A DNA stretch of 64,000 bases from Shimia ponticola (GTDB lineage: Bacteria > Pseudomonadota > Alphaproteobacteria > Rhodobacterales > Rhodobacteraceae), in contig NZ_VCDK01000002.1 in the NCBI RefSeq assembly GCF_007995215.1, positions 310,001 through 374,000 of the forward strand, read 5' to 3'. Each line of letters starts with the position of its first letter. The stretch's first letter is position 1. The position numbers were made by a program, and so were the translations under genes. Positions 1-7,872 of this stretch are shown here, one piece after another. The notes beneath the pieces were generated by a model. It made no database searches. It was given only the letters and a program-made list of their open reading frames with translations, and had not been told where the DNA came from.

Positions 1-1
1 T

Positions 2-871
2 TGGAGCCTTGGTGCGCGCATGAAGCGAGGGGCCGACATCGTTCGGCAACACATTGACGTCGGCGAGGAGGCGGCCCAGACGCGGTTGGGCGTGTTCATA
101 CGCTCCATCATCGACGGATATGACACCACGCGCGACTTGGTGGCCGAGGACGGCACATCACGTCTGTCCGCACATTTGTCATTGGGCGAAATCTCCCCAC
201 GCAGTTGTTGGCACGCGGGACGGCGCGCGCTGGAGGAAGGCAAAGGCGGTGCCGAGACATTCCTAAAGGAGCTTGTCTGGCGCGAATTTGCCTATCACCT
301 CTTACATCACACGCCGCGCATCACCAGCGACAACTGGCGGGAAGAATGGGACGCGTTCCCATGGAACGAAGATGAACGATTGAAGGAAGTGCAGGCGTGG
401 AAGCACGGGCGCACCGGCATTCAGTTTGTCGATGCAGGCCTGCGCGAGATGTACGTGACCGGCACCATGCACAACCGCGCGCGCATGATCGTTGCCAGCT
501 ATTTGACCAAACACCTGTTGTCGCATTGGAAAATCGGCTTGGCGTGGTTCGAGGACTGCCTTGTTGATTGGGACCCGGCGTCGAACGCGATGGGATGGCA
601 ATGGTCTGCGGGCTCGGGCCCGGATGCGACCCCGTATTTCCGCGTGTTCAACCCGGTCACTCAATTGGACAAGTTCGACAAGAATCGCACCTATGTCAGT
701 CGTTGGATCGCTGAAGGTCGCTCAAATCCTTCGGATACTGCGCTTAGTTATTTTGATGCGATCCCAGAAAGTTGGAACATGTCCGCCGATGATGACTATC
801 CAAAGCCTGTCGTTGCGGCAGATGAGGGGCGAAAGCGGGCACTGAACGCCTATGAGAAGCGCGAATTTTAA
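2..871 (+). CDS. Cryptochrome/deoxyribodipyrimidine photolyase family protein, 5'-truncated by the window edge
   Basis: This is the C-terminal, FAD-binding half of a photolyase/cryptochrome, which uses blue light and FADH- to repair UV pyrimidine dimers or acts as a light sensor. The frame is open from base 2, so the gene starts outside the window; 289 residues are visible against about 470 for the family, and the N-terminal antenna-binding domain is missing. The family signatures are all present in order: WKHGRTG, FVDAGLREM, MHNRARMIVAS, the WDPASNAMGWQW block that contacts flavin, and DATPYFRVFNP. These support a class I CPD or (6-4)-type enzyme; the subtype cannot be decided without the N-terminus. 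It is followed closely by cfa on the same strand. The ATG at base 20 is probably internal. Confidence 0.93.
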   Translation, partial: WSLGARMKRGADIVRQHIDVGEEAAQTRLGVFIRSIIDGYDTTRDLVAEDGTSRLSAHLSLGEISPRSCWHAGRRALEEGKGGAETFLKELVWREFAYHLLHHTPRITSDNWREEWDAFPWNEDERLKEVQAWKHGRTGIQFVDAGLREMYVTGTMHNRARMIVASYLTKHLLSHWKIGLAWFEDCLVDWDPASNAMGWQWSAGSGPDATPYFRVFNPVTQLDKFDKNRTYVSRWIAEGRSNPSDTALSYFDAIPESWNMSADDDYPKPVVAADEGRKRALNAYEKREF

Positions 872-965
872 TTCGTGTCTTGATAGGCTTACACGCAAAA
901 GCGTAAACTCACGCATACGGGAAGACCAGATGCCGACAGAGCATCGACAGGGGGAAGGACTTGGG

Positions 966-2174
966 ATGATCCTAAGCAGCACGTCAGGCCAGAAGGACCT
1001 GCCGCGATATTTTAGACAGGTGTTCGATATTGCGGGGCGGATCGAAAACGGTCGCATTGACTTTACCATTCCGGACGGGCGCACATTCCGTGTGGATAGC
1101 AAGCGGCCCGGGCCTGTGGCGCATCTGGAAATTCATGACAACGATGTCTTTGCCCGCCTGATCCGCGAAGGTCAGCTTGGGTTTTGCGATGCCTACCTAG
1201 ATGGGCAGTGGTCAACACCGGATTTGCAGGCCTTCATGGATGTGATCCATGCCGACAATGATGAAGTCTTTGACGGCTTCAAAGGCCAGATCTTTGTGCA
1301 GTGGTACGAGCGCCTTCGCTTCTGGATGAACCGGAATACGATTGATCAGGCCAAAAAGAACATCAGCTATCATTACGATTTGGGTAATGATTTCTATGGG
1401 TTGTGGCTGGATGATACCATGACCTATTCCAGCGCTTTGTTCACGACCGGACAGGAAAGCCTTGAGGCTGCTCAGACAGCGAAATACGCGTCCATGGTCG
1501 ATCAGATGGGCGCTCAGCCGGGCGATCATGTGCTTGAAATAGGCTGTGGTTGGGGCGGCTTTGCAGAATATGCCGCCAAAGAGCGCGGGCTGAAGGTGAC
1601 GTGTCTGACCATCAGCCGCGAGCAGTATAACTACGCCGTGGATCGCATTGAAAAGGCGGGGCTTTCTGATCAGGTGACGTTCAAGCTGCAGGATTATCGC
1701 GATGAGCGTGGCACCTATGATGGCATCGCATCAATCGAGATGTTCGAGGCGGTCGGCGAAAAATACTGGCCTGCGTATTTCAATACCGTGCGCGACCGAC
1801 TGAAGCCGGGCAAGAACGCCACGCTGCAAATCATCACCGTCCAAGATAATCGCTTTGAGATTTACCGGCAAAGTGTTGATTTCATTCAAAAATACATCTT
1901 CCCGGGTGGTATGCTGCCTTCGCCTAGCGTGCTTCGGAAGCAGGCTAAAAGCGCGGGGCTGGATGTTGTCGGATCGATTGAGTTTGGCGAGAGCTATAGC
2001 CAAACCCTGCGCCGCTGGCATGAGGTGTTCAATGATCGCTGGGATGAGGTAAAGGCCTTGGGCTTTGACGACCGGTTTCGGCGGATGTGGAATTTCTATC
2101 TGACCTCTTGCGCGTCGACATTCCATTCTGGAAACTGCGACGTGACGCAAATCACCATCGCAAAGCCAGCCTGA
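966..2174 (+). CDS. cfa: Cyclopropane-fatty-acyl-phospholipid synthase
   Basis: The enzyme transfers a methylene group from S-adenosylmethionine to unsaturated phospholipid acyl chains at the inner membrane surface. The 402-residue product has the usual small N-terminal domain and a C-terminal methyltransferase domain with the SAM motif VLEIGCGWGGFAEYAA, the preceding YHYDLGNDFYGLWLD block and the later EMFEAVGEKYWPAYF segment typical of CFA synthases. The frame stays open back into the photolyase gene, with other ATGs at 852 and 930. I prefer 966 because GGGGAAGGA lies at a good distance before it and the protein then starts near the family's usual N-terminus. The neighbours trgA and trgB follow at once, so it may head a membrane-stress operon. 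Confidence 0.92.
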   Translation: MILSSTSGQKDLPRYFRQVFDIAGRIENGRIDFTIPDGRTFRVDSKRPGPVAHLEIHDNDVFARLIREGQLGFCDAYLDGQWSTPDLQAFMDVIHADNDEVFDGFKGQIFVQWYERLRFWMNRNTIDQAKKNISYHYDLGNDFYGLWLDDTMTYSSALFTTGQESLEAAQTAKYASMVDQMGAQPGDHVLEIGCGWGGFAEYAAKERGLKVTCLTISREQYNYAVDRIEKAGLSDQVTFKLQDYRDERGTYDGIASIEMFEAVGEKYWPAYFNTVRDRLKPGKNATLQIITVQDNRFEIYRQSVDFIQKYIFPGGMLPSPSVLRKQAKSAGLDVVGSIEFGESYSQTLRRWHEVFNDRWDEVKALGFDDRFRRMWNFYLTSCASTFHSGNCDVTQITIAKPA

Positions 2175-2178
2175 TCTT

Positions 2179-2619
2179 ATGCCAACTGCCGCGAAACTTG
2201 CTGCCGCTCTGCTCTTTGCAGGGCTGGCCTATCATGTCTCGGGGTTGGTTCGCCCAATATTTGCGGATGAACGTCCTTTGCCGAACCTACAGATGATCAA
2301 CCTTGGCTTCGGGTTAATCATCGGCTGGGTCGTAGCCGGGAAGCGAGCGGGCGGTGGGTTGACCGGCGCGATAGGTGCAGGTCTCACAACCTCGATTTCC
2401 GTGTTTTTGGTCTGCTTGTTCTTCAATAGCGCTGCAGAAATGGTGGCGCGGTCGCTTCGCAAACACTACGACGCGCCGGTGCAGGCCGTGATTGCCGTAT
2501 TCGAGCTGATGTTGGAATTCGGGCAAAGGATCATGACGCCAGAAATCATCGCGACGACACTGGGCGGAGGCGTACTTGCCTGCATCGTTGTCAATTTCGT
2601 CGGGCGGCAATGGCGGTGA
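2179..2619 (+). CDS. trgA: TrgA-family membrane protein (tellurite resistance)
   Basis: This is a 146-residue integral membrane protein with about four hydrophobic segments (roughly residues 5-25, 40-55, 62-85 and 122-142) and no enzymatic motif. It starts 5 bases after cfa and its end overlaps the next gene by 10 bases. The order trgA-trgB-cysK matches the locus described for high-level tellurite resistance in Rhodobacter sphaeroides, and the small membrane protein fits TrgA. Its molecular role is unknown; resistance may come from altered oxyanion entry or redox balance. The assignment rests on size, topology and neighbourhood rather than on a catalytic signature. Confidence 0.8.
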   Translation: MPTAAKLAAALLFAGLAYHVSGLVRPIFADERPLPNLQMINLGFGLIIGWVVAGKRAGGGLTGAIGAGLTTSISVFLVCLFFNSAAEMVARSLRKHYDAPVQAVIAVFELMLEFGQRIMTPEIIATTLGGGVLACIVVNFVGRQWR

Positions 2620-3737
2620 GCCGTCCGCTATTCCTCTATGGAACGCTTCGCTATTTGGACCTGCTGCGGATCGTGGCGGGGGCCGAGTTGCCTTGGCAGA
2701 ACGCTTGGTTGCACGGTTACGCAGTGGTTCAGGTTGCGGGTGCCGACTATCCGCGCCCGGTTGAGGCAGAAGGGACATGCGCCGGCATTCTCGTTGAGGA
2801 TCCAGAAGTGCGCGCGCGGCTGGATTATTTCGAAGGTGGATTTGGGTACGGGCTGCGACGGGTGACAGTTGAAACGTCAACCGGTCCGGTCGATGCCGAG
2901 ATATACTGGCCTCACGACGGGATTGTCGCGTCAGATCAAGCGTTTGATTTGGCGGAATGGATCGAAACGTGGGGCCGGATGGCCCTGCATTTTGCCAGCG
3001 AAGCGATGGAAGGGTTCGGCGCCATATCGCCCGAAGTGTTGGCATCCCGTTTCGCTCAAATTCGGGCGCGCGCTTGGTCACGTGTTTTGGCAGAGCAAGA
3101 AGCGCCGGTTCGGCAATTGCCCGGTCGTCCCGCTGGCCCAGCCGAGATTGAAACGTTTCGTCGGCCCTATTCGAATTTCTTTTCGGTGATGGAACATGAC
3201 CTGACATTTCCACGGTTCGACGGCTCGAAGAGCCCAGTGGTCAATCGTGCGGCCTTGGTTGCCGCTGACGCGGTGGTTGTGTTGCCCTACGACCCGGTTC
3301 GCGACCGGGTTCTTTTGATTGAACAGTTTCGCCCGGCGATGATGTTTCGCGGTGACCCAGACGCATTTTCAGTCGAGGCAGTAGCTGGCCGCATTGATCC
3401 GGGCGAAAGCGCAGACCAGGCAGCCCGCCGCGAAGCTGTCGAAGAGGCGGGGCTGCAATTGCAGACGCTTCATAGGGTCAGCACGCACTATCCAAGCCCC
3501 GGTGCTTTCACCGAATACCTCACATTGTTCGTCGGGATCGCGGATTTGCCGGATGGCATTGAGGGCATTGGTGGGGTGGAAACCGAGGATGAAAACATTC
3601 GGTCGCATCTGTTCGACTATGCGACTTTCGAGGATTGGCTCGACCAAGATCAGTTTCGCAACGCGCCGCTGATCCTTTTGGGCCACTGGCTGGCACGGCA
3701 TCGCGACGCGCTTCGGGACGCCTCGGCACAAGGCTGA
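2610..3737 (+). CDS. trgB: TrgB: gamma-glutamylcyclotransferase-like plus Nudix hydrolase fusion
   Basis: The 375-residue protein joins two domains. The N-terminal part (about 1-160) begins with LFLYGTLR, the YGTL signature of the gamma-glutamylcyclotransferase-like fold. The C-terminal part (about 175-370) is a Nudix hydrolase with a complete Nudix box (G-x5-E-x7-REA-V-EE-A-G-L, genomic about 3388-3457), close to the ADP-ribose pyrophosphatase group. Nudix enzymes of this type cleave nucleoside diphosphates linked to another group. The ATG lies inside trgA, so translation is probably coupled. The same gene follows trgA in the Rhodobacter tellurite locus. The link between the two activities and tellurite is not established; glutathione turnover and nucleotide-sugar clean-up are both possible. 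Confidence 0.85.
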   Translation: MAVSRPLFLYGTLRYLDLLRIVAGAELPWQNAWLHGYAVVQVAGADYPRPVEAEGTCAGILVEDPEVRARLDYFEGGFGYGLRRVTVETSTGPVDAEIYWPHDGIVASDQAFDLAEWIETWGRMALHFASEAMEGFGAISPEVLASRFAQIRARAWSRVLAEQEAPVRQLPGRPAGPAEIETFRRPYSNFFSVMEHDLTFPRFDGSKSPVVNRAALVAADAVVVLPYDPVRDRVLLIEQFRPAMMFRGDPDAFSVEAVAGRIDPGESADQAARREAVEEAGLQLQTLHRVSTHYPSPGAFTEYLTLFVGIADLPDGIEGIGGVETEDENIRSHLFDYATFEDWLDQDQFRNAPLILLGHWLARHRDALRDASAQG

Positions 3738-3807
3738 TTATGTCAGCCGGGGTTGAGGTCACCCCAGTGCATCCCTACACCTAAAGGACCAACACGAGAG
3801 GCCCAAG

Positions 3808-4842
3808 ATGCAGGTTCACAACCACCTGACCGATGCAATCGGTAACACGCCCCTGATCAAGCTCCGCAAGGCGTCAGAGGAAACCGGATGCACCATACTG
3901 GGAAAGGCAGAGTTCATGAATCCGGGCCAGTCGGTCAAGGATCGCGCTGCTCTCTTTATCATTCGCGACGCCATCGCGCGCGGCGACCTCAAGCCCGGCG
4001 GGACGATTGTTGAAGGAACGGCTGGCAACACGGGCATTGGCCTAGCGTTGGTGGGGGCGTCTTTGGGCTTCAAGACTGTCATCGTGATCCCCGAAACGCA
4101 GAGCCAGGAAAAGAAGGACATGCTGCGTTTGGCTGGCGCGGAACTGATCGAGGTTCCGGCTGCACCGTATCGCAACCCAAATAACTATGTGCGCTATTCG
4201 GGGCGTCTGGCGGCGAAGCTGGCGGAAACAGAACCGAATGGTGCAATCTGGGCCAACCAGTTTGACAACACCGCCAACCGGCAGGCCCATATCGAAATGA
4301 CCGGGCCGGAAATCTGGTCGCAGACCGAAGGCAAAGTGGATGGATTCATCTGTGCAGCAGGCTCAGGCGGGACCGTTGCGGGCGTCGGCATGGCGTTGCA
4401 GCCTAAGGGCGTGAAGGTGGGGCTTGCAGACCCAGACGGTGCCGCCTTGCATTCATTTTACACGACCGGGGAACTGGCCTCATCAGGAGGCAGCATCACC
4501 GAGGGCATCGGGCAGGGGCGCATCACGGCAAACCTGGAAGGATTCACGCCAGACATGTCGTTCAACATCCCCGACAGTGAGGCGATCCCGATTGCCTTTG
4601 ACCTGCTGGAGCATGAAGGCCTGTGCATGGGCGGCTCAACCGGCGTCAATGTGGCGGGTGCCATGCGCATGGCGCGCGACATGGGGCCGGGCCACACCAT
4701 TGTGACGATCCTGTGTGACTATGGCACACGGTATCAGTCCAAACTGTTCAATCCTGAATTCCTGCGCAGCAAGGATTTGCCGGTTCCAGCCTGGCTGACG
4801 TCGTCACGCGATATTCCGACGGTGTTTGAGGACGCCAACTGA
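3808..4842 (+). CDS. cysK: Cysteine synthase A (O-acetylserine sulfhydrylase)
   Basis: CysK makes cysteine from O-acetylserine and sulfide with pyridoxal phosphate. The 344-residue protein shows the PLP lysine in NPGQSVKDRAA (about Lys44), the substrate loop GTAGNTGIGLALVG and the phosphate-binding glycines in AAGSGGTVAGVG. It is slightly longer than the roughly 310-residue E. coli enzyme, with an extra C-terminal stretch after the LCDYGTRY block, as is usual in Rhodobacteraceae. A GAGG-type ribosome site precedes the ATG at 3808. It lies 70 bases after trgB and overlaps the following channel gene by one base. Its position with trgAB agrees with the known contribution of cysteine biosynthesis to tellurite resistance. 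Confidence 0.95.
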   Translation: MQVHNHLTDAIGNTPLIKLRKASEETGCTILGKAEFMNPGQSVKDRAALFIIRDAIARGDLKPGGTIVEGTAGNTGIGLALVGASLGFKTVIVIPETQSQEKKDMLRLAGAELIEVPAAPYRNPNNYVRYSGRLAAKLAETEPNGAIWANQFDNTANRQAHIEMTGPEIWSQTEGKVDGFICAAGSGGTVAGVGMALQPKGVKVGLADPDGAALHSFYTTGELASSGGSITEGIGQGRITANLEGFTPDMSFNIPDSEAIPIAFDLLEHEGLCMGGSTGVNVAGAMRMARDMGPGHTIVTILCDYGTRYQSKLFNPEFLRSKDLPVPAWLTSSRDIPTVFEDAN

Positions 4843-7190
4843 TGATGCGTTTTATTGCTGTCTTGATCCTGGCGTTGATACCGACGCTGGCATTGACGCA
4901 GGACGTCCCCGATTATGCCGAATGGTCTGAAACCGCCGCACGGGCAGAGGTCGCCGTTGAGAATGCGCGCGCTTCTGATGCAGCCTTTGGTGATTTGCGG
5001 GCCGAGGTTGCGCGCTGGCGCAGTGAGTTTCAGGATGCGCAAGGCATCAACGAAGCACGGCTTGCCACGTTGCGTGAGCAACTCACCAGCCTTGGTCCTG
5101 CGCCCGAAGAAGGAGCAACCGAAACCGCTGAAATCGCAGCGCGTCGGGCGGAACTTCAGGAACAGATCCAACGCGCCGAGGCGCCGCAACTGACAGCAGG
5201 AGAGGCTTTCAGACGCGCGAATGGCATCATTTCGGAAATCGATACGATCCTGCGCGAAAGGCAGCAGCAACAGATCCTGAATGTGGACCCAAGCCCGTTC
5301 GTCATCGGCAACTGGCCAAGCGCGTGGCGGCAACTGCAAGCCAGCTGGGCAGGGCTGCGCGACACCGTGGCCAGCTTGTGGAGCACAGAAACCTCACGCG
5401 AAATCGCACGCCAAAACCTACCTTTGATCCTTGTGCTGGTGTCGGTTGCGTTGGTGCTAGTTCTGCGCGTCCGGCAATGGAGCCAACGAGCTGCAGCCCG
5501 GATTGAAGAGCGCGGCAGCACCAGCGAACGGCAACTGGGCGCGTTCATCGTATCCTTGGGCCAATTCCTTGGCCCGGTCTTGGGTGTCGCGGCTCTGACA
5601 CGTGCCATTTATCTGACCGAGCTTTCCGGTCCGCGCGGTGCATTGGTACTCGACGCGCTTGGGATAGCTGCGGCGGCGGCATTCGTCGCAGCATGGCTGG
5701 CCGGTCGGGTATTTCCATCGAACGATGCGCGCGGGGGGATATTTCAGCTAGATGCCCATTGGCGGGCCATTGGTCGGCGCATGTTGACCCTTCTTGGGGT
5801 GGCCTATGCAGGGCACCTCTTGATTACGGTCTTCTTTGATCTGGACCAATATACAGGCGCGGCACGATCGGTTCTAAGCTTTCCGATGTTGGTTGTCGCG
5901 GGGCTCAGCCTTTTCCGGTTGGGGCAGGCGATGTCGCAACACAGCCCCGAACTGGACGAAGAGGGGCAACCGGCTCCTGTGTTCTTTGATCGGTTGGTCG
6001 CGCTCTTGGCGCAAGTCGCGCGCTTGATTGGTGTAGCAGGCATCATTACTGCGGCTTTGGGGTACACCAATCTTGCCAGCTACGTGGTGTTTTCTGCCTC
6101 GGCGAGTTTCGCACTCGTCGTGCTCCTGGCGCTTTTGCAGGACGTCATCCGCGACGGCTATGCGTTGCTCCGGGGGCACGCCGACGGGCGCGAAAGCCTT
6201 GTGCCGGTTTTAGTCGGCTTTGCCGTGATCCTCGCGTCTTTGCCTGTCTTTGCGCTGATTTGGGGCACGAGACCGGCCGAGTTGCTTGAGATATGGCAAA
6301 CAGCGCAGGACGGCGTTGCTTTTGGCGGTGTGCAAATCTCGATCACGTCGCTTCTGACGCTGGTTTTGGTGTTTGTCGCTGGCTTCACGTTGACACGTCT
6401 GGTGCAATCGGCGCTGCGCACGACGGTTCTGCCCAAGACCCAGCTTGATGTTGGCGGTCGCACGGCGCTGACCTCCGGCATCGGATATATCGGGATTTTC
6501 CTCGCGGCCTTGGCGGCCATTTCGGCCGCTGGGCTTGATCTGTCGTCGCTCGCGATCGTGGCCGGTGCCCTGTCGGTCGGGATCGGTTTTGGTCTTCAGA
6601 CTGTGGTGTCGAACTTTGTGTCCGGGATTATCCTGCTCATCGAGCGTCCGATCAGCGAGGGAGACTGGATCGAAGTTGGGGGCAACATGGGTTATGTCCG
6701 CAAGATCAGCGTGCGGTCGACCCGGATCGAAACCTTTGATCGGACCGACGTCATCGTTCCGAATGCTGACCTGATTTCTGGTACCGTGACCAACTATACC
6801 CATGGCAATTCGGTTGGACGTGTCATCGTGCCGGTGGGCGTCGCCTACGGCACAGATACGCGCAAGGTCGAAGCAATCCTCAAAGAGGTTGCCGGGAACC
6901 ATCCGATGGTTCTGCTCAAGCCGCCGCCATCCGTGGTTTTTATGGGCTTCGGAGCGGATTCGCTGGATTTCGAGATCAGGGCGATCCTGCGCGATGTGAA
7001 TTGGGTGTTGTCGGTGAAATCCGACATGAACCATGCCATTGCGAAACGCTTCACCGAGGAAGAGATCGAGATTCCATTTGCGCAGCGCGATATCTGGATC
7101 CGCAATCCCGAAAGCATGCGCAAGATGGACGTGCATGACATGGAGACCGACGCAGGCGGAGACATAGGAGAGAGCGACGGCGGCGCTTAG
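4842..7190 (+). CDS. MscS-family mechanosensitive channel with DUF3772 N-terminal region
   Basis: This is a 782-residue membrane protein. A signal peptide (residues 1-19) is followed by a coiled, glutamate/arginine-rich periplasmic region (about 20-190, DUF3772-like), then many membrane spans (about 195-560) and the MscS pore and beta domain (about 570-770). The pore helix block AIVAGALSVGIGFGLQTVVS and the following ISEGDWIEVGG are clear MscS signatures. Such large MscS-like proteins open under membrane tension and release solutes during hypo-osmotic shock. The start overlaps the last base of cysK; two ATGs in a row (4842 and 4845) are possible. The E. coli MscK type has the same architecture, but the periplasmic part differs. 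Confidence 0.9.
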   Translation: MMRFIAVLILALIPTLALTQDVPDYAEWSETAARAEVAVENARASDAAFGDLRAEVARWRSEFQDAQGINEARLATLREQLTSLGPAPEEGATETAEIAARRAELQEQIQRAEAPQLTAGEAFRRANGIISEIDTILRERQQQQILNVDPSPFVIGNWPSAWRQLQASWAGLRDTVASLWSTETSREIARQNLPLILVLVSVALVLVLRVRQWSQRAAARIEERGSTSERQLGAFIVSLGQFLGPVLGVAALTRAIYLTELSGPRGALVLDALGIAAAAAFVAAWLAGRVFPSNDARGGIFQLDAHWRAIGRRMLTLLGVAYAGHLLITVFFDLDQYTGAARSVLSFPMLVVAGLSLFRLGQAMSQHSPELDEEGQPAPVFFDRLVALLAQVARLIGVAGIITAALGYTNLASYVVFSASASFALVVLLALLQDVIRDGYALLRGHADGRESLVPVLVGFAVILASLPVFALIWGTRPAELLEIWQTAQDGVAFGGVQISITSLLTLVLVFVAGFTLTRLVQSALRTTVLPKTQLDVGGRTALTSGIGYIGIFLAALAAISAAGLDLSSLAIVAGALSVGIGFGLQTVVSNFVSGIILLIERPISEGDWIEVGGNMGYVRKISVRSTRIETFDRTDVIVPNADLISGTVTNYTHGNSVGRVIVPVGVAYGTDTRKVEAILKEVAGNHPMVLLKPPPSVVFMGFGADSLDFEIRAILRDVNWVLSVKSDMNHAIAKRFTEEEIEIPFAQRDIWIRNPESMRKMDVHDMETDAGGDIGESDGGA

Positions 7191-7258
7191 TGCGCGACGG
7201 CACAGACCTGAACGCCGCGCTGTATTAGCCCTTGAGCATCCAATCTGTGGAGGACGCG

Positions 7259-7627
7259 ATGTTCTGGCGAATGACATGCACGGTCAGTGCGATAGTGTTT
7301 TTGTATGTCGGTTTTGCGCTTTTGGTATTTCCGGAAAGCCACATCGCTTTTCTCGGCGCGCCTGACGGAGACGGCAGCCGGATTATGGCTGCGCGCGCGG
7401 CTCCTCTTTATGGTGGTTTGGCGATGGTGTTCCTTCTGGCCGGTGGGTTTCACAACGCCGAATTGCGGCGTCTTGTGGCGGCTGGCGCTACCGCAACATT
7501 CGTCGGGCTGATGGCTGTCGGCATGTGGCATTGGATCGGCGGGCACGTTGGTCCAGTTATTTGGCGGGCGCTTGCCGTCGAAGCCGTGCTGGCCGCGCTC
7601 TTCGCAATGCATTTATTCCGTCGCTAA
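7259..7627 (+). CDS. Small integral membrane protein of unknown function
   Basis: I do not recognise a named family with certainty. The 122-residue product has about four membrane helices (residues 5-25, 45-65, 72-92 and 100-118) separated by very short loops, with a conserved-looking RAAPLYGG segment at the start of the second helix; DUF4345-like proteins have a similar layout. I chose the ATG at 7259 rather than the TTG at 7232 because GGAGG sits five bases before it and the hydrophobic helix then begins right after the start. It is followed by a tRNA gene, so transcription probably ends or reads into the tRNA. Confidence 0.7.
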   Translation: MFWRMTCTVSAIVFLYVGFALLVFPESHIAFLGAPDGDGSRIMAARAAPLYGGLAMVFLLAGGFHNAELRRLVAAGATATFVGLMAVGMWHWIGGHVGPVIWRALAVEAVLAALFAMHLFRR

Positions 7628-7668
7628 CCGCTTGCACCCCACCGCCGTCTAGGGATAGACCCGCTCTC

Positions 7669-7758
7669 GGACAGGTGGCCGAGTGGTCGAAGGCGCGCGC
7701 CTGGAAAGTGCGTAGGCGGGAAACCGTCTCGAGGGTTCGAATCCCTTCCTGTCCGCCA
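7669..7758 (+). tRNA. tRNA-Ser (anticodon GGA)
   Basis: A 90-base class II tRNA can be folded by eye. The acceptor arms GGACAGG (7669-7675) and CCTGTCC (7748-7754) pair fully, followed by discriminator G and an encoded CCA. The anticodon stem CGCGC/GTGCG encloses the loop CTGGAAA with anticodon GGA at 7703-7705. The long variable arm (around TAGGCGGGAAACCGTCT) and the GGTTCGAATCC T-arm are as expected for serine tRNA. It reads UCC and UCU codons. Confidence 0.97.
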
Positions 7759-7872
7759 CTTACCCCTTCACCGCGCAGATGAATTCGCATGCTTCGCTAG
7801 GACCGGGTGCCGCGTCGATCTGCGGCGCGGATCGTTTGGGATTGCGCCGTCCGCGCTTGCGCAATGCCTGTT

